NCBI GenBank assembly: GCA_017513525.1 | Contig: JAFXFC010000002.1 | Span: 1 to 53,913 of the forward strand | Origin: Clostridia bacterium | GTDB lineage: Bacteria > Bacillota > Clostridia > Oscillospirales > Acutalibacteraceae | Length of the DNA stretch: 53,913 nt | Reading direction: 5' to 3' | Shown: positions 8,539-16,469 of the stretch, one piece after another | How positions within the stretch are numbered: the stretch's first letter is position 1 | Layout of the letters: the number at the start of each line of letters is the position of its first letter | Position numbers and translations under genes: made by a program | The notes under the pieces: model-generated | The model's database searches: none | What the model was told of the DNA's origin: nothing | Seen by the model: only the letters and a program-made list of their open reading frames with translations

Positions 8539-9307
8539 GCAAGTGACTCAAATATCACTCTCTTTGACGCACGGCAAATTATTAAGGGTATCTACCACAG
8601 AATAAGTGGCAGATACCCATTCTTTTTATCCACGCAATAAATTTCATGGTGCTTTGTTTTCGGCTCCTCGGAGTACCAATGTACGCCTTTGCGGAGCCGA
8701 AAACAACAAATAGAGCAATATTTGAGCCACTTGCCGTAAGTGGCACTACGAAGGTGAGTTCACTATGTGCGAACGGCTCACCGCCTTATCGCATTTTAGT
8801 TTTTTTTGGTTTTGCTATATCCAAAAGTTTGGTCGGACGGCTGATAAATGCCCATATTTCACGGTATTGCACACGAAACAAGTTTGGGCACACTACCGCA
8901 AAATCTGAGCACTTCTCAGCCGTCCGACCCTTCGTTGATATATATAATGAATTAATTTATTTTCGATTATTGAGAAATATTCAGATTTTGCGGAAGTGCG
9001 CCGTTTCAAAGAAACGGATGCAATTTCGTGAAATATGGATATTTATCAATAAGCAGTATCGGCTGCCCGATGGTTCGGGGAAAACTAAGTTAATAAGGTC
9101 TGCACACAGTAAATTTTCCGCACGGAAAGATGTTCAGAAATTGCCGTATTTGTTGTTTTCGCCGCTGGCAAGCCGTACATTGGTACTGCGAAGCGGCGAA
9201 AACAAAGCACTTTTGCTTTTTGCGTGGATAGAAAGAACGGGTATCTGCCAACTAATTAAGTGGCAGATACCCTTAATAATTTACCGTGCGTCAAAGACGG
9301 TGATTTA
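8539..9307. repeat. Large inverted-repeat element, copy 2 (complete, about 769 bp)
   Basis: The two arms (about 8545-8710 and 9140-9307) are imperfect inverted repeats: TCTTTGACGCACGG, AAATTATTAAGGGTATCT, TCTTT-TATCCACGCAA and GTGCTTTGTTTTCG all recur in reverse complement. Each arm holds the same hairpins in the same order: GGGTATCTxCCAC...GTGGCAGATACCC, then a GTTTTCGGCTCC...GGAGCCGAAAAC type stem. The centre carries a further inverted repeat, GGTCGGACGGCTGA (8831-8844) against TCAGCCGTCCGACC (8916-8929). There is no credible protein. The right end reaches the folD stop codon (9305). It is a MITE-like or structured-RNA repeat; copy 1 is at 1-456. Confidence 0.85.
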
Positions 9308-10153
9308 TGAAAATCTTTCCCAAGCCGAAAGAGTGTTTTGCATGAGCATGGTTATGGTCATGGGGCCTACGCCGCCGGGGACGGGAGTTATTGCAGACGC
9401 AATTTTTGATACTTCTTCAAAATCTACATCTCCCGTGACTTTTCCGCTTTCAAGTCTGTTTATGCCTACATCGACTACCACAGCGCCCTCTTTTATCATA
9501 TCGGCAGTGATGAAATTCGCCTTGCCGATTGCGGCTATAACTATATCCCCCTGCTTTACCATATCCTTAAGATTTTTTGTTCTTGAATGGCAGACAGTGA
9601 CCGTGGCATTTTCCTGAAGCATTAAAAGTGCCGCGGGCTTTCCGACTATATTGCTTCTTCCGACAATGACACAGTGTTTGCCCGAAATTTCAATACTCTC
9701 GTGTTTCAGCATTTCAACAACACCTGCAGGGGTGCAGGGGGCAAAACAGGGTTTTCCTGCTAAAAGATTTCCCGTGTTAACGGGAGAGAAGCCGTCAACA
9801 TCCTTTTCGGGGGAAATTGCATCTATTACCTTGTTTTCATCAATATGGCAGGGGAGCGGCAGCTGGCAGAGGATACCGTCAACCTCAGTATTATTGTTTA
9901 ATTCATTGATAAGCGAAAGAAGCTCTTGTTCTGTTGTGCTTTCAGAAAGAGCATATTCATATGATGTGATACCGCAGGCTTCACATGCTTTTTTCTTATT
10001 GTTTACATATATTCTTGAAGCAGGGTTATCACCGACTATGATAACAGCAAGTCCCGGGGCTCTTAAGCCCTCTTTTCTGTTTTTAATCTTTTTCGCTGTT
10101 TCCAGTCTTAATTCTTCGGATATTTTCTTGCCGTCTATGATTTTTGCAAACAT
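9305..10153 (-). CDS. folD: Bifunctional methylenetetrahydrofolate dehydrogenase/cyclohydrolase FolD
   Basis: A 282-residue FolD, which interconverts 5,10-methylene-, methenyl- and 10-formyl-tetrahydrofolate with NADP in the cytoplasm. Signatures are VGDNPASRIYVNNKKKAC (catalytic Tyr and Lys), QLPLPCHI, PEKDVDGF, the NADP-binding GRSNIVGKPAALLML and PVPGGVGPMT near the C-terminus. The start ATG at 10153 (MFAKIIDGK) has AGGAAG eight bases upstream; a GTG at 10162 touches that site and is disfavoured. The last codons abut the right end of the inverted-repeat element, which supplies the sequence downstream of the stop. Confidence 0.97.
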   Translation of the reverse strand: MFAKIIDGKKISEELRLETAKKIKNRKEGLRAPGLAVIIVGDNPASRIYVNNKKKACEACGITSYEYALSESTTEQELLSLINELNNNTEVDGILCQLPLPCHIDENKVIDAISPEKDVDGFSPVNTGNLLAGKPCFAPCTPAGVVEMLKHESIEISGKHCVIVGRSNIVGKPAALLMLQENATVTVCHSRTKNLKDMVKQGDIVIAAIGKANFITADMIKEGAVVVDVGINRLESGKVTGDVDFEEVSKIASAITPVPGGVGPMTITMLMQNTLSAWERFS

Positions 10154-10183
10154 TTTTTTCACTTCCTAATAAAACTTATTTAC

Positions 10184-10213
10184 ATTATATTAGTTGCAGT
10201 TTGCTGTTGTCAA
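10184..10213 (-). promoter_or_regulatory. Promoter for folD
   Basis: On the minus strand TTGACA (10213-10208), an 18-base spacer and TATAAT (10189-10184), 31 bases before the folD start. Confidence 0.82.
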
Positions 10214-10299
10214 TATAAAAGGAAAACTATAAATTAATAAAATTAATCAGTGTTTTATAAAAGTTTCATTGATAAAGCTCAATTTTCAAATAATTTTCC

Positions 10300-10328
10300 T
10301 TGACAATTCAGAATTCTTGTAATAGTAT
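10300..10328 (+). promoter_or_regulatory. Promoter for livJ
   Basis: TTGACA at 10300-10305, a 17-base spacer and TAGTAT at 10323-10328, giving a leader of about 60 bases. I saw no riboswitch or T-box in the leader. Confidence 0.82.
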
Positions 10329-10392
10329 TCTAATGTTAAAGGAATATATTATTATATATTCAGACAACAAAATCAAACGGAGGAAAAAAGAA

Positions 10393-11592
10393 ATGAAAAA
10401 GTTTTCAAAAGTAATTGCACTTCTTCTCAGCTTTGCTATGGTTCTCGCTTTTGCTGCTTGCGGCGGCACAGGCACAGAAGAAACCACAGCAGGTTCAGAA
10501 GAAACAACAGCTGCTGATCTCGCATATGACCTTACAAAGGAAGGCGAATATACAGCAGACAACACCGAATATGTTATCGGTGCAACAGGTCCCCTTACAG
10601 GTGACACAGCTTCCTACGGTATTTCCGTACAGCAGGGCGCTCAGCTTGCAATTGATGAGATCAATGCTGCAGGCGGCTTAAACGGCGTTAACTTCAAGTT
10701 CGACATGAAGGACGACAAGAGCACAGCTGCTGATGCTTCTACAGGCTATGATGCTCTTTATGAAGCAGGTATGCAGGCTTCTCTCGGTTCTGTTACTTCA
10801 GGTTCTGCAGAATCCTTTGCAACAAGAGCTGACGAAGACGGTATCTTCTCACTTACTCCCTCAGCTTCTGCTGACAAGGTAATCAATGCAAGTAACTTCG
10901 CATTCAGAGTATGCTTCGGTGACCCTGATAACGGTATTCTTTCTGCTGAAAAGCTCGCTAAGGAATATGAGAACATCGGTGTTATCTATGACAGCTCCGA
11001 TCCCTATTCAACAGGTATCTATGATGCTTTCAAGGCAAAGATGGCTGAACTCAATGTTACATATCTTGAACAGTCCTTCGACGCTGAAAATAACCGTGAC
11101 TTCTCAACTCAGGTTGAAGCTCTCAAGGATTGCGATGTTATCTTCCTTCCCATCTACTACACAGAAGCAGGTCTTATTGCTAAGGCATGTGTAGCTAAGG
11201 GATGCGATGCTTTCCTTTTCGGATGCGACGGTCTTGACGGTGTTGCAGAACAGATCGACAGCACAGTTACTAATAAGATCAGCTACCTTACTCCCTTCGA
11301 TGTAAACAGCGAAGATGCTAAGGTTTCCGCTTTCGTAACAGCTTATGAAACAAAGTACGGCTCCAAGCCCGACCAGTTTGCTGCTGACGGCTACGATGCA
11401 GTTTATGTAATCTTCGAGGCAATGAAGGCTCTTGAACTTAACAACGTTAAGGTAGATCCCGCAGAACTTGGTAAGGCACTTACTGCTACTCTTACATCTG
11501 CTGATTTCTCCTATGACGGAGTTACAGGCGGCATGGTATGGGATGCTTCAGGTGCTTGCGTTAAGGATCCTATCATTGTTGAGCTTCAGTAA
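10393..11592 (+). CDS. livJ: Branched-chain amino acid ABC transporter, substrate-binding lipoprotein
   Basis: A 399-residue periplasmic-binding-protein-like receptor of the Leu/Ile/Val type (Peripla_BP_6). The lipoprotein signal peptide ends at FAAC, followed by a Thr/Glu-rich linker (TGTEETTAGSEETTAAD) that probably spaces the domain from the membrane. The ligand fold starts at VIGATGPLTGDTASYGI. GGAGG at 10379-10383 is nine bases before this ATG. It is followed by hairpins and a repeat, then livHMGF, so the receptor can be expressed at a higher level than the permease. Ligand choice among branched-chain or other amino acids is not certain. Confidence 0.94.
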   Translation: MKKFSKVIALLLSFAMVLAFAACGGTGTEETTAGSEETTAADLAYDLTKEGEYTADNTEYVIGATGPLTGDTASYGISVQQGAQLAIDEINAAGGLNGVNFKFDMKDDKSTAADASTGYDALYEAGMQASLGSVTSGSAESFATRADEDGIFSLTPSASADKVINASNFAFRVCFGDPDNGILSAEKLAKEYENIGVIYDSSDPYSTGIYDAFKAKMAELNVTYLEQSFDAENNRDFSTQVEALKDCDVIFLPIYYTEAGLIAKACVAKGCDAFLFGCDGLDGVAEQIDSTVTNKISYLTPFDVNSEDAKVSAFVTAYETKYGSKPDQFAADGYDAVYVIFEAMKALELNNVKVDPAELGKALTATLTSADFSYDGVTGGMVWDASGACVKDPIIVELQ

Positions 11593-11611
11593 TAAGTTTT
11601 ACAAAATTTAT

Positions 11612-11681
11612 GTATATGCCTGAGGGAAAATACCCTCGGGCATATACCCGCCTTTACAGGTTCTTACGGCGGTGCTTTTTT
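11612..11681 (+). terminator. Double hairpin/terminator after livJ
   Basis: A 15-bp stem (GTATATGCCTGAGGG / CCCTCGGGCATATAC, 11612-11647) with loop AAAATA is followed by a second stem CCGCC (11648-11652) / GGCGG (11668-11672) and TGCTTTTTT. The first could stabilise the livJ mRNA end and the second could cause partial termination before livH. Confidence 0.7.
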
Positions 11682-11809
11682 ACTTTATAGGAAAGAATTT
11701 CCTATAAAGTAAAAAGATTTTATGTCCCGCCGAACGGGAAGTAAACTTCCCTCGGCGATGGCCTCACCGAAAACGGTCGCCGTAAGGCTTCGGCGAAGCC
11801 GTTTTCTTG
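11676..11809. repeat. 134-bp three-hairpin repeat, copy A
   Basis: Matches 34067-34199 with only scattered changes. It has three consecutive palindromes: TTACTTTATAGGAAA...TTTCCTATAAAGTAA, a CCGAACGGGAAG...CTTCCCTCGG stem, and GAAAACGG...CCGTTTTC enclosing GCTTCGGCGAAGC. Changes between copies inside stems are partly paired (for example GCCG/CGGC here against TCCG/CGGA in copy B), as expected for selected RNA or DNA structure. It lies inside the liv operon between livJ and livH. Confidence 0.85.
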
Positions 11810-11868
11810 CCGCCGATTTTTCATTTTATTCTTTCGTTTGAAAAAACTCCCGGAAAAGGAGAAAAGAT

Positions 11869-12732
11869 ATGAGTATTTTATTTGACGGATTAAGTCTTGG
11901 TGCTATATACGCTCTTATAGCTCTTGGTTATACCATGGTTTACGGTATTGCAAAGATGCTGAACTTCGCCCACGGTGATATTATCATGGTCGGTGCATAT
12001 GCTGTTTTTGTTACGCTTATGGGCGGCGGTCATATCGCACTTGCAATCGGTCTTTCTGTAATAATTTGTGTTGTTATGGGCGTTGTTGTTGAAAAATTTG
12101 CCTATAAGCCTCTTCGCGGTGCATCGCCTCTTGCGGTTCTTATAACTGCTATCGGTGTCAGCTACCTGCTTCAGAGTATTTCTCAGCTTGTATTTGGTGC
12201 TGAACCCAAGACAGTTACCATTGCTTCTCTTGGTACGGTATCTCTCTTCGGTGCTACAATAAGTGTTTCTTCTATCGTTACACTTGTTATCGGTGCCGTT
12301 ATTATGGCAGGACTTACGCTTTTTGTTAAAAAGACCCGTACAGGCAGAGCCATGGTTGCCGTATCTGAGGACAAGGGTGCCGCAATGCTTATGGGTATCA
12401 ATGTAAACAGAATAATTACAATCACCTTTGCTATCGGCTCCGCACTTGCGGCTGCAGCAAGTTTATTCTATCTTATGCAGATCCCTTCTGTTGAACCCAC
12501 TCTCGGTTCAATGCCCGGTATCAAGGCATTCACAGCTGCTGTTATCGGCGGTATCGGTTCTATTCCCGGTGCTATGCTCGGCGGTGTTATGCTTGGTGTT
12601 ATCGAAAAGATATGCTTAAGTGTTCCCGTGCTTGCACCCTACACAACAGCGGTTGAGTTTGGTTTGCTTATTGTTATTCTTCTTGTAAGACCCATAGGGC
12701 TTCTTGGCAAGAAGAGAAGAGAGAAGGTGTGA
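11869..12732 (+). CDS. livH: Branched-chain amino acid ABC transporter permease LivH
   Basis: A 287-residue integral membrane permease with about eight hydrophobic segments. The opening FDGLSLGAIYALIALGYTMV and the motif MLNFAHGDIIMVGAY are diagnostic of LivH. It forms the transmembrane channel with LivM, energised by LivG and LivF. AAAAGGAG precedes the ATG by 7 bases. livM starts three bases after its stop. The 276-base gap to livJ is filled by two hairpins and the 134-bp repeat, so some of its transcription must pass these or start within the gap. Confidence 0.95.
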   Translation: MSILFDGLSLGAIYALIALGYTMVYGIAKMLNFAHGDIIMVGAYAVFVTLMGGGHIALAIGLSVIICVVMGVVVEKFAYKPLRGASPLAVLITAIGVSYLLQSISQLVFGAEPKTVTIASLGTVSLFGATISVSSIVTLVIGAVIMAGLTLFVKKTRTGRAMVAVSEDKGAAMLMGINVNRIITITFAIGSALAAAASLFYLMQIPSVEPTLGSMPGIKAFTAAVIGGIGSIPGAMLGGVMLGVIEKICLSVPVLAPYTTAVEFGLLIVILLVRPIGLLGKKRREKV

Positions 12733-12735
12733 TTT

Positions 12736-13896
12736 ATGATAAAAAGTATATTAAAGTCTGATGACTTCAAAATCAAAAATTGCATAAATTACATGGTTAT
12801 TGCTGCCGCTCTGGTTGTACTTGTCGTTCTTTATAATGCAGGTGAGCTGAAGGCATCTTATGCCAATCTTCTTGTGCAGATTGGCTACAGTATCATACTT
12901 GCCGTATCTCTTAATCTTGTTGTAGGTTTCCTCGGAGAGCTGTCCCTCGGACATGCAGGCTTCATGTGCGTAGGTGCATATCTCGGTACATTCATTTCCA
13001 TGCAGCTGTCAGATGTTATTGAAAGCAAGGTCATCTGTCTTCTTATAAGTATGCTTTGCGGCGGTCTTCTTGCGGCTATCTTCGGCTTCCTTGTAGGTCT
13101 TCCCGCTCTTCGTCTTAAGGGGGACTATCTTGCTATTGTTACACTCGCATTCGGTGAAATAGTTAGAACCGTTTTTAAAAATCTTCCCTGGTTCGGTAAG
13201 GCAATGGGACTTACAACAGGTGCTGTTAAGTTTACAAAGAAGGACACTCCTTTGTTTATTATCGTGTTTATCACAGTTCTTGTTGTTCTTTTCTTCGTGC
13301 AGAATCTTGTAAGAAGTAAGCACGGCAGAGCAATAACAGCTATCCGTGATAATGAAATAGCCGCAAAGGCTATGGGTATCAATGTAACCTTCTATAAGCT
13401 CTTTGTTTTCGTCATTGCAGCTTTCTTTGCAGGTGTTGCAGGTGTATTCTACGGTCACTATACAACTCCCGTTATGTATACCTTCTTCTCATATAACTAT
13501 TCAATTGAAATTCTTGTTATGGTAGTTCTCGGCGGTATGGGTTCCATCAACGGTTCTATTATCGCTGCTACTCTTATAACTGTTATAAACTACATTCTTC
13601 AGAAAGAGCTTCCGGGTGAGCTTGCCGCTCTTAAGTTCCTTATCTATGCACTTATACTTATCGGTATAGTTATATTTAATAACGCTCCGAAGCTCTCTCC
13701 CATCAAGGAAAGACTTTCACTTAAAGTACTTATTGCAAAGCTTACATCCAAAAACCGCAAACCTGAGGATATTCTCAATGACCCCGCTCATTGGGATAAG
13801 ATCCCCACAAAGATAGCTATGGATGAGGTTCTTTCCACTGATCTTCAGCCGGGTAATGAATATGTGCCCGATAAGCCCGCAAAAGGAGGTAAATGA
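12736..13896 (+). CDS. livM: Branched-chain amino acid ABC transporter permease LivM
   Basis: A 386-residue permease. LivM signatures are NLVVGFLGELSLGHAGFMCV (about 68-87), GLPALRLKGDYLAIVTLAFG and the loop RSKHGRAITAIRDNEIAAKA, which contacts the ATPases. Compared with the core family it has a hydrophilic C-terminal extension of about 60 residues after the last membrane segment (ending PDKPAKGGK). The start is ATG 12736 with GAAGGTG upstream; one base separates its stop from livG, and the livG ribosome site lies inside its last codons, implying translational coupling. Confidence 0.95.
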   Translation: MIKSILKSDDFKIKNCINYMVIAAALVVLVVLYNAGELKASYANLLVQIGYSIILAVSLNLVVGFLGELSLGHAGFMCVGAYLGTFISMQLSDVIESKVICLLISMLCGGLLAAIFGFLVGLPALRLKGDYLAIVTLAFGEIVRTVFKNLPWFGKAMGLTTGAVKFTKKDTPLFIIVFITVLVVLFFVQNLVRSKHGRAITAIRDNEIAAKAMGINVTFYKLFVFVIAAFFAGVAGVFYGHYTTPVMYTFFSYNYSIEILVMVVLGGMGSINGSIIAATLITVINYILQKELPGELAALKFLIYALILIGIVIFNNAPKLSPIKERLSLKVLIAKLTSKNRKPEDILNDPAHWDKIPTKIAMDEVLSTDLQPGNEYVPDKPAKGGK

Positions 13897-13897
13897 G

Positions 13898-14668
13898 ATG
13901 TCTGATATTGTATTAAGAACTGAAGACCTCGGTATATCCTTCGGCGGACTTAAAGCCGTACAGGGAGTTAATCTTGAAATTAAGAAAAAGCAGCTTTACG
14001 GTCTTGTAGGTCCCAATGGTGCGGGTAAGACTACGGTGTTTAATCTTCTTACAGGTGTTTATCAGCCCACAACAGGTACCTTCTACTTAAACGGTGAAGA
14101 GCTTAAGGGCAAGACACAGGAACAGATAAACCGCAAGGGAATTGCCCGTACCTTCCAGAATATACGACTTTTTAATAATATGAGCGTTATAAGAAATGTT
14201 CTTGTAGGTCTTCATAATCAGAAAGAATTCAAGTGTAATCCCTTTGTCAGTCTTTTCAGACTTCCGGGACATTATAAGACAGAAGCAAAAATGCGTGAAA
14301 GGGCAAAAGAAATTCTGAGAATAGTAGATCTCGAAGAAGAGAGAAATAATCTCGCCTGTAATCTTCCCTACGGTAAGCAGAGAAAGCTTGAAATTGCCCG
14401 TGCACTTGCAACAAATCCCACCTTGTTGCTTCTTGATGAGCCTGCAGCAGGTATGAATCCCCACGAAACAGAAGATCTTATGAGAATTGTCAGAAAGATC
14501 CGTGACGATTTTGATATGACTATACTTCTCATTGAACACGATATGAAATTTGTATCAGGTCTTTGTGATGAAGTAACGGTTCTCAACTTCGGTACAGTGT
14601 TAGCACAGGGTACAGCAAACGAAGCACTTAACGATCCCGAAGTTATAAAGGCATATATAGGTGAATAA
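13898..14668 (+). CDS. livG: Branched-chain amino acid ABC transporter ATP-binding protein LivG
   Basis: A 256-residue ABC ATPase: Walker A GPNGAGKTT (about 38-46), signature-like motif LPYGKQRKLEIARALA, Walker B LLLLDEPAAGMNP and the switch His in LLIEHDM. The LPYGKQR form of the signature and the insertion around 106-130 are typical of LivG. The ATG at 13898 follows AAAGGAGGT (13882-13890) and lies one base past the livM stop; longer in-frame starts inside livM lack a ribosome site. Confidence 0.96.
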   Translation: MSDIVLRTEDLGISFGGLKAVQGVNLEIKKKQLYGLVGPNGAGKTTVFNLLTGVYQPTTGTFYLNGEELKGKTQEQINRKGIARTFQNIRLFNNMSVIRNVLVGLHNQKEFKCNPFVSLFRLPGHYKTEAKMRERAKEILRIVDLEEERNNLACNLPYGKQRKLEIARALATNPTLLLLDEPAAGMNPHETEDLMRIVRKIRDDFDMTILLIEHDMKFVSGLCDEVTVLNFGTVLAQGTANEALNDPEVIKAYIGE

Positions 14669-14679
14669 GGAGGAACGAA

Positions 14680-15390
14680 ATGGCATTACTTGAAGTTAAA
14701 AACCTGCAGGTAAACTACGGTGTTATAAGAGCTATCAAGGGCATCAGCTTCGAAGTTAACGAAGGCGAAATTGTTTCTCTTATAGGCGCCAACGGTGCGG
14801 GAAAAACCACCACCATGCAGAGTATCATGGGACTTATACCCATTAAAGACGGTACTGTCACATATGACGGTAAGGTTATTAATAAAATTCCCGGACATAA
14901 GCTCATTTCCATGGGAATGAGCCAGGTTCCTGAAGGCAGAAGAGTTTTTCAGGAGCTTACTGTTTATGAAAACCTCGTTATGGGAGCTTATACACAAAAA
15001 GACAAGAAGAAAATAAAAGAAGATATTGAAGAGATCTGCACACGTTTCCCGAGACTCGGTGAAAGAAAGAATCAGATTGCAGGTACTCTTTCAGGCGGCG
15101 AACAGCAGATGCTTGCAATGGGCAGAGCTATGATGAGCCACCCGAAGCTTTTAATGCTTGATGAACCCTCAATGGGTCTTTCCCCTCTTCTTGTTGATCA
15201 GGTCTTTGATATTATTAAGGACTACCACAAAATGGGCACTACTGTTCTTTTAGTTGAGCAGAATGCAAAAAAAGCCCTCTCCATTTCGGACAGAGCCTAT
15301 GTTCTTGAAACAGGTGATATTACTATCAGCGGCAAGGGCGAAGATCTTCTCAATAACGAACAGGTCAAAAAAGCATATTTAGGTGAATAA
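14680..15390 (+). CDS. livF: Branched-chain amino acid ABC transporter ATP-binding protein LivF
   Basis: A 236-residue ABC ATPase: Walker A GANGAGKTT, signature LSGGEQQMLAMGRAMM, Walker B LLMLDEPSMGLSP and switch VLLVEQN. It is the second ATPase of the Liv importer and begins 11 bases after livG with AAGGAGG upstream. It ends the operon at a strong bidirectional terminator. Confidence 0.96.
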   Translation: MALLEVKNLQVNYGVIRAIKGISFEVNEGEIVSLIGANGAGKTTTMQSIMGLIPIKDGTVTYDGKVINKIPGHKLISMGMSQVPEGRRVFQELTVYENLVMGAYTQKDKKKIKEDIEEICTRFPRLGERKNQIAGTLSGGEQQMLAMGRAMMSHPKLLMLDEPSMGLSPLLVDQVFDIIKDYHKMGTTVLLVEQNAKKALSISDRAYVLETGDITISGKGEDLLNNEQVKKAYLGE

Positions 15391-15423
15391 AAAAATCCGC
15401 TCTGCAATGGAGCGGATTTTTTT
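15391..15423. terminator. Bidirectional terminator between livF and the dockerin-like gene
   Basis: Stem ATCCGCTC (15395-15402) / GAGCGGAT (15410-15417) with an A tract before and a T tract after, so it serves both converging genes. Confidence 0.92.
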
Positions 15424-15424
15424 A

Positions 15425-16348
15425 TTACCATATGATAGCTTTTTTAAGTTTTCCGTTTATGTTATCATTTGCCCACTGAGGAATGTCAACGCCTTCTATT
15501 AGGGATTCATAGTTTGAGCTGTCTACATATACTACACTCAGAATTGTATCAATTCCGATGAGAACCTTATCGGTGTTTTCAATTGCTTTTCCGAGATTTT
15601 CTTTAATAGCGGCAAACTCAGGAGTATCTGCGCAAGCTATGTATGCTGCTTCGTAGGCTGTTTTTGCTTTCTCATATTCGGGCTTTGCTGCGTTCGCTTT
15701 TATCTTAAGCCAGGATGCAGCACCGACACTTTCATTTATATATTTGTATGCTTTATCTGTTGCGGCAATGGCTTCTGTTGTTTTTGTTTTAATTGTACTT
15801 GCCTGTTCGGCATATTTTTCTGTTATAAATATTTTACAGTTGCCGCAGGTGCCCCAGTCTGTTGTGTGTCCGAGCTTTGTTGTTATTTCTCCATTACATC
15901 TTGTACAGTATTTATCCTCTGTGCAGGTTACTTCGGGAATATTCCAGTCATGTCCGAGAGCTTCAGAATCTGCTTCAAATACGTCATCACATTCTGTGCA
16001 GGTGGCTATATAATGTCCCTTTTCTGTGCAAGTGGGGGAAGTAAGGATCTCTTTGTTGTAGAAATGTCTGATATCTTCAAGTTCTACACTCATTCTGAGA
16101 ATTGTTCTTGCGTCGACAGCAGAAAGTTTGCCGTTTTCATCTGTATCTCCGATTGCTGCTTGTTCATCTGTCAGAGTTTCAAGGTTAACTGAAGCACGAA
16201 GAATAAGTCTGGCATCATTTGCGGTAATTTTATTATCGTTATCTGCAACATCGCCAACGAGTGCTGCATTAACGGCAATTGCAGAAATTAATAATGCGCT
16301 TACCGTAACAATGCACAGAAACAGCATTTTTAATATTTTCTTTGTCAT
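15425..16348 (-). CDS. Secreted protein with N-terminal dockerin-like domain
   Basis: A 307-residue secreted protein. A signal peptide (about 1-29, cleaved near VNAA) is directly followed by two dockerin-type calcium-binding repeats, DVADNDNKITANDARLILR and DTDENGKLSAVDARTILRMS (about 33-92). Then comes a Cys/His module of the kind PTCTEKGHYIATCTEC...LGHDW that is repeated in many clostridial surface proteins, with further CTRC and CGNC pairs (possible zinc sites), and a helical C-terminal half with Lys/Ala-rich coiled character. No enzymatic domain is seen. A dockerin implies attachment to a cohesin partner, which is not encoded here. AAAGGAG lies 10 bases before the ATG. Confidence 0.8.
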   Translation of the reverse strand: MTKKILKMLFLCIVTVSALLISAIAVNAALVGDVADNDNKITANDARLILRASVNLETLTDEQAAIGDTDENGKLSAVDARTILRMSVELEDIRHFYNKEILTSPTCTEKGHYIATCTECDDVFEADSEALGHDWNIPEVTCTEDKYCTRCNGEITTKLGHTTDWGTCGNCKIFITEKYAEQASTIKTKTTEAIAATDKAYKYINESVGAASWLKIKANAAKPEYEKAKTAYEAAYIACADTPEFAAIKENLGKAIENTDKVLIGIDTILSVVYVDSSNYESLIEGVDIPQWANDNINGKLKKAIIW

Positions 16349-16398
16349 TAAAATTTAACTCCTTTAATATGCGGTATATGTCTAAAAATAGCATAATT

Positions 16399-16427
16399 AT
16401 TATAGGTAAACAGTAAAAAAAAGTCAA
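16399..16427 (-). promoter_or_regulatory. Promoter for the dockerin-like gene
   Basis: On the minus strand TTGACT (16427-16422), a 17-base spacer and TATAAT (16404-16399), about 50 bases before the start. Confidence 0.82.
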
Positions 16428-16469
16428 TATATATTAACTATTTGTAATATTATAGGAAAATATTGGATA

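Noticed and set aside
8539..9307. Insertion sequence with transposase
   Set aside because: No DDE or HUH transposase motif in any frame; only inverted repeats and hairpins.
8646..9617. Open frame of 323 codons on the plus strand
   Set aside because: It runs through the hairpins of the mirrored element and then antisense to the real folD gene; it has no ribosome site and no protein-like composition.
10206..10392. T-box or riboswitch before livJ
   Set aside because: The leader after the promoter is only about 60 bases and shows no T-box (TGGNACC) or known aptamer core.
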